Source: Annulohypoxylon bovei var. microspora
Taxonomy: Eukaryota; Ascomycota; Sordariomycetes; Xylariales; Hypoxylaceae
Assembly (NCBI GenBank): GCA_022836615.1
Contig: MU405273.1
Location: 1-64,000, forward strand
DNA length: 64,000 bases
Direction: 5' to 3'
Position 1 is the first letter of the stretch. Every line of letters starts with the position of its first letter. Of the stretch, positions 1 to 10,957 are shown one piece after another. The notes below the pieces were generated by a model that did not search any database, was not told where the DNA came from, and was given only the letters and a program-made list of their open reading frames with translations. Both the position numbers and the translations under genes were made by a program.

Positions 1-1003
1 AAAGGAAAAAAAACAACACGTCCGAGGAATCGAACCCTGAGGGTAAACGGCTAAATATCGGGAAGCTCCTAAAACTCGGGTTATTGTGGTACCGGCGGGT
101 TTATCAAATCACATGCAGGTAAAAAGTCTTAACTAAGTCAATGGAAGCTTACTAAAGAGATAGGTATTTACGTAATCAGTGGAAGATTCTGTTACTAAGG
201 AAATCAGTCCGAGGCTGTTACGTAATCAGTAAGCGCTTACTAAGAAATAGGTGGTTACGTAATTACTAGCCATTGCAATGCTAGGTGCCCATTAGAAAAG
301 GGGGGATAAATGACCTGACCTCGCGAACAGACCGTCTTGACAATGAATAGCAGAAAACCGTTAGAAAAAAAGAATAAAACATGCTTGTACGAAGGCTGGA
401 AGGTCAAGGCAAAAAGTTTCGCACATCGGATCGAGGGTTAATGAAGCTGTATAAATTGAGGCCTTTGTGCATCATGAATCATGAGAAGCTTTGTCTCAGT
501 GGCCGACTGCCCCTAGGCTTAGCGGTTAATCACTGAAATTTAGCGGAGATATCACTAGGTACCTATTGATACCCGATTACCTAATTCAGGTGTTGATCTA
601 ATCACGAACTACAGTAGGCAGGGACTACGAAAGATATACAGAACTTTTAGCCTTGACCTTCGTATGTCGAATTTGAAGGACGAGTCGGAGACGCAACGGC
701 GATTGCATGCATCGGCGACCGAGTAATGCCGGCAACCCTATGTATAAATAGTTTTCGAAAATATGTGGCATTTCCGAGTTCCGACTCTTGCACTACCGCT
801 CCCTCTCGGCCGAACAGATCCTTCGGATTCAACTCGGAGTTACTCGGATTTAACACCAACTTGATACTCCGTGACTGGTTGAGAAAGGTCATGTCAGGTC
901 AGGTAGATCAGGTAGATGAGTGTATGTAGCCTAATAAATTCAGTACAAAAGCATTACCAAATGCATTCATTACATAACAATCATTTCTCTCGTTCTAAAG
1001 CAA
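1..1003. other. gene-free left flank
   Basis: No convincing coding region is seen. The first 270 bases carry the repeated TTACTAA/TTACGTAA boxes listed separately. Near position 30 the minus strand has a tRNA B-box-like GGTTCGATTCC followed by a run of T, but no complete cloverleaf can be folded around it. Short reading frames here have no recognisable family. Confidence 0.6.
146..270. promoter_or_regulatory. array of alternating TTACTAA and TTACGTAA boxes (AP-1/Yap-type sites)
   Basis: TTACTAA occurs at 149-155, 192-198 and 237-243. TTACGTAA occurs at 168-175, 218-225 and 255-262, so the two boxes alternate three times. The surrounding bases also repeat weakly with a 37-50 base period, so this is a degenerate tandem repeat. 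Both words match known recognition sequences of fungal Yap/AP-1 bZIP factors. The regulated gene is unclear: the next gene starts at 1004 and anything to the left is outside the window. Confidence 0.45.
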
Positions 1004-1867
1004 ATGTCTTTACGCCGCGTATTTCTGCTCAGAAACAACCTGTTGAATTTGAGAACTGTGTCAACTGCCCGAATAAACTCTACCTCGTCAAAACAAGAAA
1101 GGCCAGGGCTGATGGAGGACTACCGGAAATGGAAGGCGATGGGTGAGGGCGGTACCACCCATTCTTGGATCGGCTACTTGTCCCAACTTAGCGTTGACAA
1201 AACTAGAGCATTCGGTGCTAACGAGACGATTAAGCCTGGTTTCTATGATAGACCCGAGAAGCACGCTACGGGATGGAAGAAAGCAACAGAAGAGCAGAGG
1301 GCTAATGCGAGGAAGTCATTTCTGCAAGAGCCACTCCCCGTTAGACCAGGTCCCCGGGCACGAGCATTGCCCTTTGTCTACCCCCAGCGCGAGAGGAATG
1401 CCGCAGATCCGCAACCCGCAGATGTTAAGCAGGTAAGTTCGTCAACGCGAAGGAAACTCAAGAAACCCTTAGGACGATAACTCCTAACATATTTCAAGGC
1501 ATACTTGGAAAGCTTCAATAAGCTCGGCGAAACTAATGCGGAATGGACTGAATGGAAGATATCGGCCCTCGAGAAGCACGGTCAAGCTCTCTTTACCAAA
1601 CCTTCAGTACCACTTACACCCATAGCGGGTCCGAGTGCTCGGGAGATCTGCCATATCCACGGCACAGATCTGTCTGGCCACGTGACACTCTCTTTCAAAG
1701 ATGCGGAGGAAGTCATTTCTAAGGGTTGGGGAGAACGGCATCGTCTGAGCGGCACCGATTGGATCCATATTGGATTCACCATGATCTATGTGCCTAACAC
1801 GATAGAGGAGACGGAAACCCTCAGGAAGATCTACCAAGCTGGCATCGACTATATGAAGAGTGGCTGA
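1004..1867 (+). CDS. luciferase-domain (DUF5519-like) protein
   Basis: Two exons, 1004-1432 and 1499-1867, join through a 66-nt intron (GTAAGT...CAAG, branch CTAAC) to give 265 residues. The N-terminus (MSLRRVFLLRNN) is Arg-rich and amphipathic, like a mitochondrial targeting peptide. The C-terminal half holds the pattern HIHGTDLSGHVTLS followed by GWGERHRLSG and an IYVPNT segment. This resembles the fungal luciferase-domain family, a name that comes from distant similarity and does not imply light emission. The reaction is unknown. The start is the first ATG in a good context in this frame. Family assignment is from pattern memory, and mitochondrial targeting is inference. Confidence 0.7.
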
Positions 1868-2471
1868 TTTGGTCGCCTGACTTGTCCATATGTTAAGTGT
1901 TTTACGGGGCTGGTAGAATACCCCATGGATAGCTGGGATGTTGGTTATTCCCCATCAAGCATTCGTACACATATGCATCGGCTACGGGTCGAGTTGTAAT
2001 CTTTCTACGAAGTAGAGAACATGTGCATTAGCATCGGTAGCATATACTAAAATTTGTAGACTTAGCTATGTTAGTTAGCCAGTGCTATGTGCGGAATCTC
2101 TTTCAAATGTTGTGTATTCTCAAGAGTTGGCGAAGCATTTGATAAGGAAGGGGTGTTGTGATCGAGAGGAAGTCGGGTCTAAGATGTGAGGGTCCCTCAA
2201 CTATCCTGGAATAACTTAGGGGGTCGCAAGGTCTACTACAGTATGACCGTAAAAATGGGCTGGACCGGGTTTCGCAGTGATGTGGCGAGAATATGCCCCG
2301 AAATAGGGGTAGGTAGCGCAAGGACCATGCGAATGGTATCCCGCTGCCGTGGTAACTCCTGTGTTACCATTTAATCTCCGTAGAGCATCACTTCGATCGA
2401 GTAGAAACTCATATTCTCTTTTTATCTCTTTTTATCTCTTTCAGCAAAGCAGGAAAAAATGTTATCGCTTA
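1868..2471. other. intergenic region between convergent genes
   Basis: 3' flanks of the DUF5519-like gene and of the TIM-barrel gene. No coding signal or clear repeat is seen apart from a short TTTTATCTC repeat near 2420-2440. Confidence 0.6.
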
Positions 2472-3311
2472 TTAGCCCGGTATATGAATATCCTTGAACC
2501 TCTTCGTATTCTCCGTGATTGCGATCTCGACCGGGATGCGTTCCATGCTGCTTGCTCCGAAAAACCCGTGCACACCCTTCGTTCGCGAGAGGACGTATTC
2601 AGCATCATCGACCTCAGCAATCGGTCCGCCGTGGCATAAAACAATTATTTCCTCTCTTACTTTCACTACCGCATCTCTAATGTCTTGGATCAATTTGACA
2701 CTCTCGTCTAGAGTCTTCCCCGTCTTCCCGCCGATGCCCTTGCTCGTAGTCAAACCCATATGAGCGACAACAATATCGGCACCAGCCTTAGCCATGCTAA
2801 CAGCCTCCTCGACATTGAACACGTAGGGCGACGTAAAAAAGTCCATCTCGTTGGCGATCCGAATCATTTCGACCTCAAGTCCATACCCCATGCCCGTCTC
2901 CTCCAACCCCGCCCTAAAATTGCCGTCCATAAGCCCCACGGTCGGGAAATTCTGCACGCCACTAAACCCCAGCTCCTTCAGCTCTTTCAGGAACCGCCGC
3001 ATATCCCTAAAGGGATCCGTACCGCACACCCCGGCTAATACGGGCGTGTCCCGGACGACGGGCAATACCTCGCGCGCCATGTCGACGACGATCGCGTTAG
3101 CGTCGCCGTACGGCAGCAGCCCCGCAAGCGAGCCCCTCCCTGCCATCCGGAACCTGCCCGAGTTGTAGATAATAATCAGGTCTGCGCCGCCGGCCTCAAC
3201 GAATTTGGCGGAGAGGCCGATGCCGGCGCCGGCGCCGACGATTGGGCGACGGGAGGATATGACGGCCTGCAGGCGCTGTATGATATCTTGGCGTGAAAGA
3301 CTAGGTGCCAT
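2472..3311 (-). CDS. TIM-barrel (PEP-hydrolase-like) protein, counterpart of the Tm-1 C-terminal half
   Basis: A single exon encodes 279 residues. Visible family features are GAGAGIGLSAKF near residue 30, GVCGTDPFRDM near 95, FPTVGLMDG near 125, ADIVVAHMGLTT near 180 and LCHGGPIAEVDD near 225. These fit the TIM-barrel family annotated as phosphoenolpyruvate-hydrolase-like (Pfam PF09370). The biochemical activity in fungi is not established. The gene diverges from the UPF0261 gene across 353 bp. In plant Tm-1 proteins the two modules are fused and in bacteria they are often adjacent, so the neighbour supports a joint function. Its low-degeneracy, GC-rich codons resemble the mitoribosomal genes further right. 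Confidence 0.85.
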   Translation of the reverse strand: MAPSLSRQDIIQRLQAVISSRRPIVGAGAGIGLSAKFVEAGGADLIIIYNSGRFRMAGRGSLAGLLPYGDANAIVVDMAREVLPVVRDTPVLAGVCGTDPFRDMRRFLKELKELGFSGVQNFPTVGLMDGNFRAGLEETGMGYGLEVEMIRIANEMDFFTSPYVFNVEEAVSMAKAGADIVVAHMGLTTSKGIGGKTGKTLDESVKLIQDIRDAVVKVREEIIVLCHGGPIAEVDDAEYVLSRTKGVHGFFGASSMERIPVEIAITENTKRFKDIHIPG

Positions 3312-3664
3312 GACTGAGATATCACAAGTTGCTTAAGATTGTGTCCTTGCAGGAGTAGCGAGGTACGCGGGAGGTGACTCCGGGAGATTAATATATGATG
3401 TGCGTAGGTGGAGTAAAATTGATCCCTGCAACAACCAACAACCGGACAGGAGGGCTGCTCGCAATACGTAAGGGGCGGCTCTCCTACGTAATTGTTCGAT
3501 CGCATCTAACTGGCTTCCCCGCCTCCCTTGTTAGCATTGCTGAGTAAAGGGAAAGGTGAAAAATATCCCCGCTGAACTCTCTGTACTTTTGGATATAAAC
3601 TTGATGAATGGGCAACCGAATCATTCATTCCGACCAAAAAGTCCGGTGATGAAGCCCGTTCATC
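3312..3664. promoter_or_regulatory. shared divergent promoter of the Tm-1-like pair
   Basis: 353 bp separate the start codons of the TIM-barrel gene (minus) and the UPF0261 gene (plus). The region contains two TACGTAA words near 3464 and 3484. It is the obvious place for co-regulation of the pair. No TATA box is clear. That it acts as a bidirectional promoter is inferred from gene orientation. Confidence 0.55.
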
Positions 3665-4939
3665 ATGGTACCGTCGAGAATCTCGATTGCCGTGATTGGC
3701 ACGTTCGACACCAAACTTGAAGAATTTCTCTATCTTAGATCCCAGATTTTAGAACATGATTCTTCCCTAAACGTCATTCTAATCGATGCAGGCCGATCCG
3801 AGGTAGAACACGAAGCTATAACCATTCCACAGCAGGATGTACTAGAAGCCAGCGGATTCCGAGGAGACCTCAAATCTCTTCATCGGTCGGATGTCGTGAA
3901 GACAATGAGTAATGGAGCTACAACTGTAGTACGACAACTTGAGAAACATGGCGAGATCCAGGCTATAATTGGGCTCGGTGGAAGTTGTGGGACTACCATC
4001 GCGTCTACCATCATGAGAGAGTTACCCGTGACGTTCCCAAAATTAATCGTCTCTACTGTCGCGTCGAGCGATACAAGCTCTTACGTCAGGGAAACAGATA
4101 TCACAATGATGTACAGTGTGGTCGACATCGCAGGGCTAAACGAGGTGCTGGAGGCTGTCGTGGACAATGCGGCTGCCGCCGTGGTGGGCATGGCCAAGGC
4201 ATATGCTGAAAGAACCAGTTTAGGGCCTACCAGTACTAGCAGCACTAAAAAAGGAGTTGGGATAACAATGTTTGGTGTTACTACAAAAGGGGTAGATGCC
4301 GCACGCAGATGGTTAGAGCGCAACGGGTTCGAAGTTTACGTCTTTCATGCTACTGGGGCTGGCGGGCGCGCGATGGAACGACTTATAGGAGAGGGTCGAC
4401 TTCACGGTGTCCTGGATCTTACCACTACCGAATTGGCCGATGAACTGGTCGGCGGTGTCTTTTCCGCGGGCGAGGACAGATTAACGGCTGCTGCTAAAGC
4501 AGGATTACCTCAAATCGTCAGCGTCGGCGCCCTGGATATGGTAAATTTTGGGCCCAAGGACACTGTGCCCCGAGAGTTTCAGGGGAGAAGACTCTTTGAG
4601 CACAACCCATCTGTGACGCTAATACGGACAACGGAACAAGAGTGCGAGGAATTGGGACGACGGATATCACAGAGACTCAAGAAAAACTGCATCGAGCCTA
4701 AACTGACTGAGGTGTGGCTTCCCCTGAGAGGTATCAGCGCGATTGCCATAGAAGGACAAGCCTTTCACGACAGAGTAGCTGATAAGGCCCTATTTACGGC
4801 TATCGAGAAGGGGCTTGAAGGAACCGCAATAGATGTTGTGGAAGTCGATTCCGATATCAATGACGCTAGCTGGTCAGAGCAAGTAGCTCGGAGACTAAGT
4901 GAGCTCTTCGGAAGGAAAAACGAAAGAGTAGCTGCTTAA
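3665..4939 (+). CDS. UPF0261 / Tm-1-like ATP-binding domain protein
   Basis: Intronless, 424 residues. The N-terminus carries IAVIGTFDTK, the hallmark opening of UPF0261. A glycine-rich GLGGSCGTT follows near residue 106, then STVASSDTSSYV near 135 and the second lobe starting around GITMFGVTTKGVDAA near 200. Length matches the family. In tomato Tm-1 this domain is fused to a TIM barrel like the one encoded by the divergent neighbour, and it binds nucleotide; its native metabolic role is unknown. Here the two halves are separate genes, which suggests a two-protein system. The ATG at 3665 places IAVIGTFDTK at residues 8-17, as expected. Confidence 0.88.
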   Translation: MVPSRISIAVIGTFDTKLEEFLYLRSQILEHDSSLNVILIDAGRSEVEHEAITIPQQDVLEASGFRGDLKSLHRSDVVKTMSNGATTVVRQLEKHGEIQAIIGLGGSCGTTIASTIMRELPVTFPKLIVSTVASSDTSSYVRETDITMMYSVVDIAGLNEVLEAVVDNAAAAVVGMAKAYAERTSLGPTSTSSTKKGVGITMFGVTTKGVDAARRWLERNGFEVYVFHATGAGGRAMERLIGEGRLHGVLDLTTTELADELVGGVFSAGEDRLTAAAKAGLPQIVSVGALDMVNFGPKDTVPREFQGRRLFEHNPSVTLIRTTEQECEELGRRISQRLKKNCIEPKLTEVWLPLRGISAIAIEGQAFHDRVADKALFTAIEKGLEGTAIDVVEVDSDINDASWSEQVARRLSELFGRKNERVAA

Positions 4940-5043
4940 TATTATCATGACCTCTCCTCCTCCGGTTTTCTCAATCTTCCATCCAGGAATTGGACGAAGC
5001 CAGTTTTATTTTAGCAGGACCGAGCAGAGTTCGTACCTCGAAC

Positions 5044-7001
5044 TCATTGAGCATCCTTGACAGCTTCGTTAAGGAGTCTCTGAGCATTTTCAGATCTGGG
5101 CTTGAAGACCACATCAAGTTTACCCGGGTGACTTGACAGCCCTGTGCTAAATTTAATGGTTTGTTCAATAGGTTTACCATCTAGTCCAACGGGCTTTGAT
5201 ATGTCGGTTGTGGCTACGAGAGTAGCTATCATAATCCACACAGACGCTTGAGCTAAATGACGCCCAACGCATACTCTATATCCTGCTGTCAGTGGTGCAC
5301 TCACTGTCTCCAGCGTAGGTAGTGATTGAGACTCACCTGCGACCAAAACCAAACGGTCCGACTAGTAAAGGCTCACCATCCCCTCCATCTTCTTTGGGGG
5401 CGTATCGGTCAGGATTGAACCTATCGGGATTCTTGTAAACGGCCGGGTCTCTAGACATAGCGAAGGTATTATAATAAACCAATGTCCTAGGAAGTTAGTA
5501 GAACCCTTTTTTACCAAGAACTGTGGTCTTGTACACACCCTTTAGGAATGAACATCCCATTATAGATGTCGTCATTCAATGACCTGTGGGGAATTCCAAT
5601 GGGTGACAATGCTCTCCACCTCGAGGTTTCCTCGACGAGATAGTCGATATAGCGCAGATTCGGTCGATCCTCGAGCGTAGGCAGCCTGTCCGTGCCAACT
5701 ACTCTATCAACTTCAGCTCTAGCTTTTTCAAACACACCCGGATTGATCATCAAATTTAAGATAGCGACAGTCGTCGTAGCGAAAGTCTAGCGAGCACGAT
5801 TAGCAAATGCAGCCAAGCCACGGTGACAAACGAAACCTAACCGTATTAGAACCCGCGATGAAAACAGCACCAGATGCACCTTGAATGTCTTGAAGCGTGA
5901 GTTGGTTGGGGATGTCTTGTTCCTCGTTTTCCCTGTATTTCATGAGAAGCGAGTAAGCAAAGGACGGGTTAGCCGTCCCTTCGTCCTTGCTAATATTAGC
6001 AACACTTTTATGAGGGTACATTATCGCAACATACAAACTCCTTCTTGATTGCCGAAAACGGGATATCATGCAGGTTCTTGATAGCCCATCCCCATTTTCG
6101 TGCATGTTGTAAGGTCTTGGAAAAGTTGAGGCATTCAGGAATATAGCGGACTTAAGAGCCTGTTAGTGGCACTAGCGCAACCCCCTTATGTTAGGTGGGA
6201 TACCAACATAATGGAAAATAGTCAACAAGAGCTGTTCCTGGATTCCCTCCTCCTCCCGTCGCCATGTTGGCATCTATCGCAATTTTGATAAAGGGGTCCT
6301 CATCTGATCTAACAGTAACGCCGAACCCAATCCGAAGAACTATCGCAGAAGCAAACCTAAGTATTTCATCAGCAGGCACGATACAGCATAGGGACAGAGA
6401 CACCCTCACCGGCGCAGTGCAAACTCCCAGGCTTCGGGGCGTTTAAGGATTCTGGAAACGGCTTGTCTGGCTTCATCTACCTGGATCGGCCTATAGTTCG
6501 TGATGGCCGTCTTGGTGAATCCCGTTTGAAGTACTGAACGGTGCAAGCGAAATCTAGGGCCATATGGGAGAAAGGTCAATGTCAAACCCCATCCCATGAC
6601 GTCAAAGAGGACGAATTGAGGCCTATCCTGATAGTTGGCGCCTCTTTTATCCAGTAACTCATTCGCAGCCTTCTGGGAGTTGAGCACCACCATGTGCTTC
6701 CCCAATACATTGAAGTATAAGATATCTGAATCTACAACGAGGGGTTAGTATCTTATAATACGATGGCCGAAATAATCTACTCGCTGTACTGTTTGGCATA
6801 TTCCATGTGCCTAAGGTGAGCATTCTCCATGGGCAATCTCCTGAAGTGCCCGAGAATCGGTTCTGCCGGGGGAGATGGTGGAAGTGGACACGGAAACCTC
6901 TGGTACAATGTCCTATAGACATTGTAGAGGAATACTCCGAAGAGCGCGACAAGTATTCCCAGCCGCGCAGGCGAATCTATGAATGATTCAATTAAATCCA
7001 T
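5044..7001 (-). CDS. cytochrome P450 monooxygenase, eight exons
   Basis: Exons in reading order: 7001-6785, 6731-6410, 6356-6208, 6150-6035, 5985-5842, 5786-5539, 5486-5337, 5275-5044. They sum to 1578 nt (525 residues) with all phases consistent. A membrane anchor sits at about residues 15-30, followed by a Pro-rich hinge. The I-helix motif AGSNTT is at 312-317, ExxR (ETSR) at 368-371, and the haem loop FGFGRRVCVG has Cys451 as ligand; the last intron splits this loop. An intact, ER-anchored P450 is therefore likely. The substrate is unknown; its style resembles fungal O-methylsterigmatocystin-oxidoreductase-like P450s. The first intron (6784-6732) fits the frame only with a GC donor. It is convergent with the UPF0261 gene. 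Confidence 0.88.
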
Positions 7002-8178
7002 GTTCGGCGATATTATGTCGCATTTCCAATTTGTAATCAGATCTATCAGATTGGCAAACGCTTGGACAGCTAGGGCACCACAATTCTAATCCTCAAGTCG
7101 GTGGAAGCTTGATGCATAAAACAGAATGGCGCTGTTCTTCACCTTCTTTGGGGCTTTCTTTTTCTTTTTAAGCAATATAAGATGAGGGAGGGTGAAGTTC
7201 TTTTTGCTGAGTTACCATAGTTTGCCGCCGGCAAACAACCCTTGAAATCAGAGCCGTACAACCCCTAACCCCCACCATGACGAGATATCCAATTCCTCCA
7301 CACGCTGGTAAAGATAACATGTGTTAATATTAGCCCGAATGATCCCCACGTTAAGAATCCATGAATAAACGTTGAAGAATTTGAGGAACTTGGTTTATTA
7401 TAATTTGATTTATTGACTTGCTAGGTTCGCTAAGCGGGTTTATGGAATAAAACATGCTGTATAAGTTATTTCTAACATCTTAATATAATGTTCATCCTTG
7501 AGAAAAAAGCCTAGCCACAAGAACTAATTTCAATGTGACTTTATGTAAACATTCCGACTGTCGCAAATTAGTAATTTATTAGTAACCAGAAGATATTACA
7601 TAATCATAACCTTTTACCAGCCAAAACACATGTTAGCTCCCTCCAACCTTGAAGTACCTACCAATCTTGGGTCTTTCGGTGTTAAACATCTAAGTCCGTG
7701 TTCAAACTCAGACTAAACATGGAATTGTAACGACCACGCCGCATTTACACATCAAAGAGCTGTTGGCGATACGCTATTAGTTGAATTGTATGCGTAGTCT
7801 CAGGAAGGCATTGGTCCTCAACAAAGGAAAACCCAGTCTTACTCTCACAGATATAAGTAAGCTAGTTGGCTTATGGCTGCGCATTTGTTATGCTTGTGGA
7901 GAAGTTCTATGCTGTGCCTCATAAGTGTCAGCGCAGATAACGCCGCCAAGGTGTATGCTGATCAGACCACCAACAGGTCTAATGTCGGACTTTCAAGATC
8001 TTCCATTATCCTGGAACCATTTGAAAATTTGACAACTTCTTATAAGTATTTCTTCCCCGTCATCTTTAGATCTCATAAGCTCACTTGAGTGAGAACACAG
8101 TTCCATTTTCTGGCAGGTCCAATTATATTCAGAGATTTTATTTCAATATAGACGATACCAAGTCTCGCACCGGCGATC
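7002..8178. other. AT-rich divergent intergenic region, P450 / FAD oxidase
   Basis: Gene-free, strongly AT-rich. It separates the divergent P450 and FAD-oxidase genes and so must hold both promoters. TATAAG at 8041 is a possible TATA-like element for the right gene. No coding frame with family features is seen. Confidence 0.55.
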
Positions 8179-9939
8179 ATGGTATTCAGGGGACTACTTG
8201 GTCTCATCTCCCTTCTAGTCGTCATAGTTGCTGTCAAACTCAGCTATGGAGGCAGTGAGCAATGCCGAGCCATTCCTGGAGACCAATCATGGCCTGATCC
8301 AGCTCACTGGAACGAACTGAACCAGACGATACACGGGAAATTGATTGCCACTGTACCTATCGCAGCCCCCTGTCACCATTCATTAGGCGATGTAGCTACC
8401 TTCAACCAAGACCAGTGCGATGCATTGCGCGACGAATGGTTTTTCCCGAAGACCCATTTGGGATCATCCTCCTCGCCTATGGCCTATCAATTCACTAACA
8501 ATACTTGTAATCCTTTTGCCGACCCAGAGGTTTCATGCACTCTTGGATATAACGTCGCATACACGGTCAACGCCACTGAAATTGCAGATTTCCAGGCCGC
8601 TCTTCAGTTCGTCAAACGCCACAACATCCGTCTTGTTATTCGGAACACAGGACATGATTATCTGGGCAAATCAACTGGAGCACACGCCCTTGCAGTATGG
8701 ATCCATCATCTGAAATCAATTGAACTTATCCCGGAATATCAGCATGATTCAGAATATCAAGGCTCCGCAATCAAAGTGGGTGCCGGCGTCGAGTTTCTTG
8801 AACTTTACAATTTTGCGTCCTCCAATGGCCTCATGGTAGTCGGTGGCAACTGCCCTAACGTAGGTGCAGCGGGAGGTTATACCCAAGGCGGCGGTATCGG
8901 CATACTCTCGTCTAAATTCGGGCTTGCTGCTGACAATGTTCTCGCATGGGAGGTTGTCACTGCAGCTGGCGACCATGTCACGGCTAGCCCAACCGAAAAT
9001 ACAGACCTGTATTGGGCCTTACGTGGTGGCGGCGGTGGCACATACGGTATCGTGACCTCCATGACTATTAAGGCCTTCCCGGACACTACTTTCTCGACTG
9101 CCTATATGTCTGTCTTCAATGACGGTAGCAACACGGATGCTATTTACTCGGCAATGGGCACTTTCTTACAATCGTTGCCTAGTCTTGTTGACGCTGGCGC
9201 CTGGATCGTGTGGGTGGCTGCTCCTTTTGGGTTTTTAGTGATGCCAGCGATGGTCGCAGATGTCAAAGCATCGGAGTTGGACACATATTTCCAATCCACG
9301 AGGGAGAAGATGGATCAACTTGGGCTCCAATATCAATACCAGTCCTCCGACCACCCTGGTTTCCTCCAGAGTTACCAGTCCATGACATCAACCTGGAACG
9401 TGTCGGATCACAACCTCGGCGGCCGATTAATGCCCCGCGAGCTCGTGAAAGACCAGGAGAGCACTGATTCTCTCGTAAAAGCGATTCGGGCCATCAGCTC
9501 TGAAACACTCATGTCCGGAGTTGCCTTTAACGTCGCCAACAGTGTTTCGTCCCCCGATGAAGTCGCTGCCAACCCTTACTTCCGTAAGACCCTTTTCAGC
9601 GCTGTTCTCGGCACACCGGTCAACTACACCGACTTCGCGTCGAACAAAGCAGCACAAGATGCTATAACGCACAAGTTTCTACCCGAGTTGGAGGCTATCA
9701 CTCCAAATGGGGCCGTGTACTTGAACGAGGCCGACTTCCAGCAACCCGACTTCAAAGTCACCTTCTACGGAGGTAACTATGGCAAGCTGTTGGCTATTAA
9801 GAATAAATATGACCCCGATGATATCTTCTACGCCAAGACGGCAGTAGGCAGTGATCGCTGGGAGCAGAGAGTAGATGGGAGGCTCTGCGCGAAATGGGGG
9901 GCTAATTGGGAACAGTACATACCTGAGTTTCTAAGATGA
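8179..9939 (+). CDS. secreted FAD-dependent oxidase, berberine-bridge (VAO/BBE) type
   Basis: Intronless, 586 residues. A signal peptide or anchor spans about residues 1-24. The PP-loop FAD domain holds RNTGHDYLGKS with His159, and GGNCPNVGAAGGYTQGGG with Cys225; these are the two positions that bind flavin covalently in bicovalent BBE-type enzymes. The C-terminal BBE segment includes YGGNYGKLLAIKNKYDP, where the flavin isoalloxazine-side strand normally ends. Several N-glycosylation sites (NQT, NNT, NAT, NVS, NYT) fit secretion. Fungal members oxidise sugars or secondary metabolites; the substrate cannot be read from sequence. It diverges from the P450, a pairing common in metabolic gene groups, although no cluster backbone enzyme is present. 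Confidence 0.9.
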   Translation: MVFRGLLGLISLLVVIVAVKLSYGGSEQCRAIPGDQSWPDPAHWNELNQTIHGKLIATVPIAAPCHHSLGDVATFNQDQCDALRDEWFFPKTHLGSSSSPMAYQFTNNTCNPFADPEVSCTLGYNVAYTVNATEIADFQAALQFVKRHNIRLVIRNTGHDYLGKSTGAHALAVWIHHLKSIELIPEYQHDSEYQGSAIKVGAGVEFLELYNFASSNGLMVVGGNCPNVGAAGGYTQGGGIGILSSKFGLAADNVLAWEVVTAAGDHVTASPTENTDLYWALRGGGGGTYGIVTSMTIKAFPDTTFSTAYMSVFNDGSNTDAIYSAMGTFLQSLPSLVDAGAWIVWVAAPFGFLVMPAMVADVKASELDTYFQSTREKMDQLGLQYQYQSSDHPGFLQSYQSMTSTWNVSDHNLGGRLMPRELVKDQESTDSLVKAIRAISSETLMSGVAFNVANSVSSPDEVAANPYFRKTLFSAVLGTPVNYTDFASNKAAQDAITHKFLPELEAITPNGAVYLNEADFQQPDFKVTFYGGNYGKLLAIKNKYDPDDIFYAKTAVGSDRWEQRVDGRLCAKWGANWEQYIPEFLR

Positions 9940-10910
9940 TATGTAAAGGATTAGGAAGGGTATGTAAATGATAGATACCGTTGGATGCTTTATTAGAGAA
10001 TATTGTATGCAAGTTATGTGCGAAGGAGTTGCGTAGAACATAAAAGTTAAGGCGTCTTGATCTCACAAGTGAAATTTCGTTCTCGCTCATGGCTTCACGC
10101 ATACGCAAGGTCTACAAGATTAAAGAGGCGACAGAGCTAAGAACCATTTAATTAATTGTTCCATGAACTTGCAATGGTGTGTTAAATAATACTACTTTGA
10201 TTTACATGCGATGTTCCTCATAACCCTGAATTTGCTCTTGTCCTGGATATTAATATATCTGCCATTGGTTGTCATAGTCTTATCCCTCAAGTTTATTACC
10301 TGCCGTCCCTTCTCTTCCTTCCTAATTGGCACAGACGAGCTTGGCTGTCTGGATAACATCGGCCGAACGACCGAGGGACAAATGTACGGAATTCGTGGGA
10401 CTAACATAACCTATAATTTGCAATAAATTGTGGCATATCACTCCAACAATATTCTATCATACACTTGGTGGCTTCCATGCATCGGATGAAATAGCTGTTT
10501 TTGTCTTTACGTACTTCTCATACATATTATCTCTAACTAGCCCCTTAAAACAGAGTTTTATGATAAAGTAAGTACCTACCTACATATGATATTAGTCGTT
10601 CCATATCCGATATTTTTACGTATTAACGCATTAAGTGATATAATATAGTTATTTCTGCTTCATACTTCAGTTTAGCCCCCCTTAACTGGAGACGTTATCG
10701 TGGTGGAAAGAAAAACGCCAAAGTGTCAGGTAGCCAAATAAAAAGGGGTAACGGGTGGCATATGCAAGTACTGAAATGATACGTACATGTCAAAGTCTCT
10801 TATATGGCAGTTTCATTTGAGTTTAGTTAAGAATACTTAAATATAATTACCTGGTTATCCAGCTTTGTTTCGAAAAGACGTGAACCGAAGTGATATAAAA
10901 TACCTGTATT

Positions 10911-10957
10911 GTACTAGTTAGGTAACTTACCTAGTAAATAAGTACCTACCTACCTAA
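10911..10957. repeat. ACCT/AGGT degenerate tetranucleotide run
   Basis: Repeated (C/T)ACCTA words, both strands mixed. It is one of many copies of the same simple-sequence type scattered through the window's non-coding DNA. Confidence 0.6.

Noticed and set aside
15..60. tRNA-like B box (GGTTCGATTCC, minus strand) followed by oligo-T
   Set aside because: No acceptor, D or anticodon stems can be paired around it; at best a relic or chance match.
5487..5538. apparent frame break in the P450 after IPKG
   Set aside because: Using the GTGTGT donor instead of the GTAAAA one restores PKGTLVYYNTFAM, so the gene is intact.
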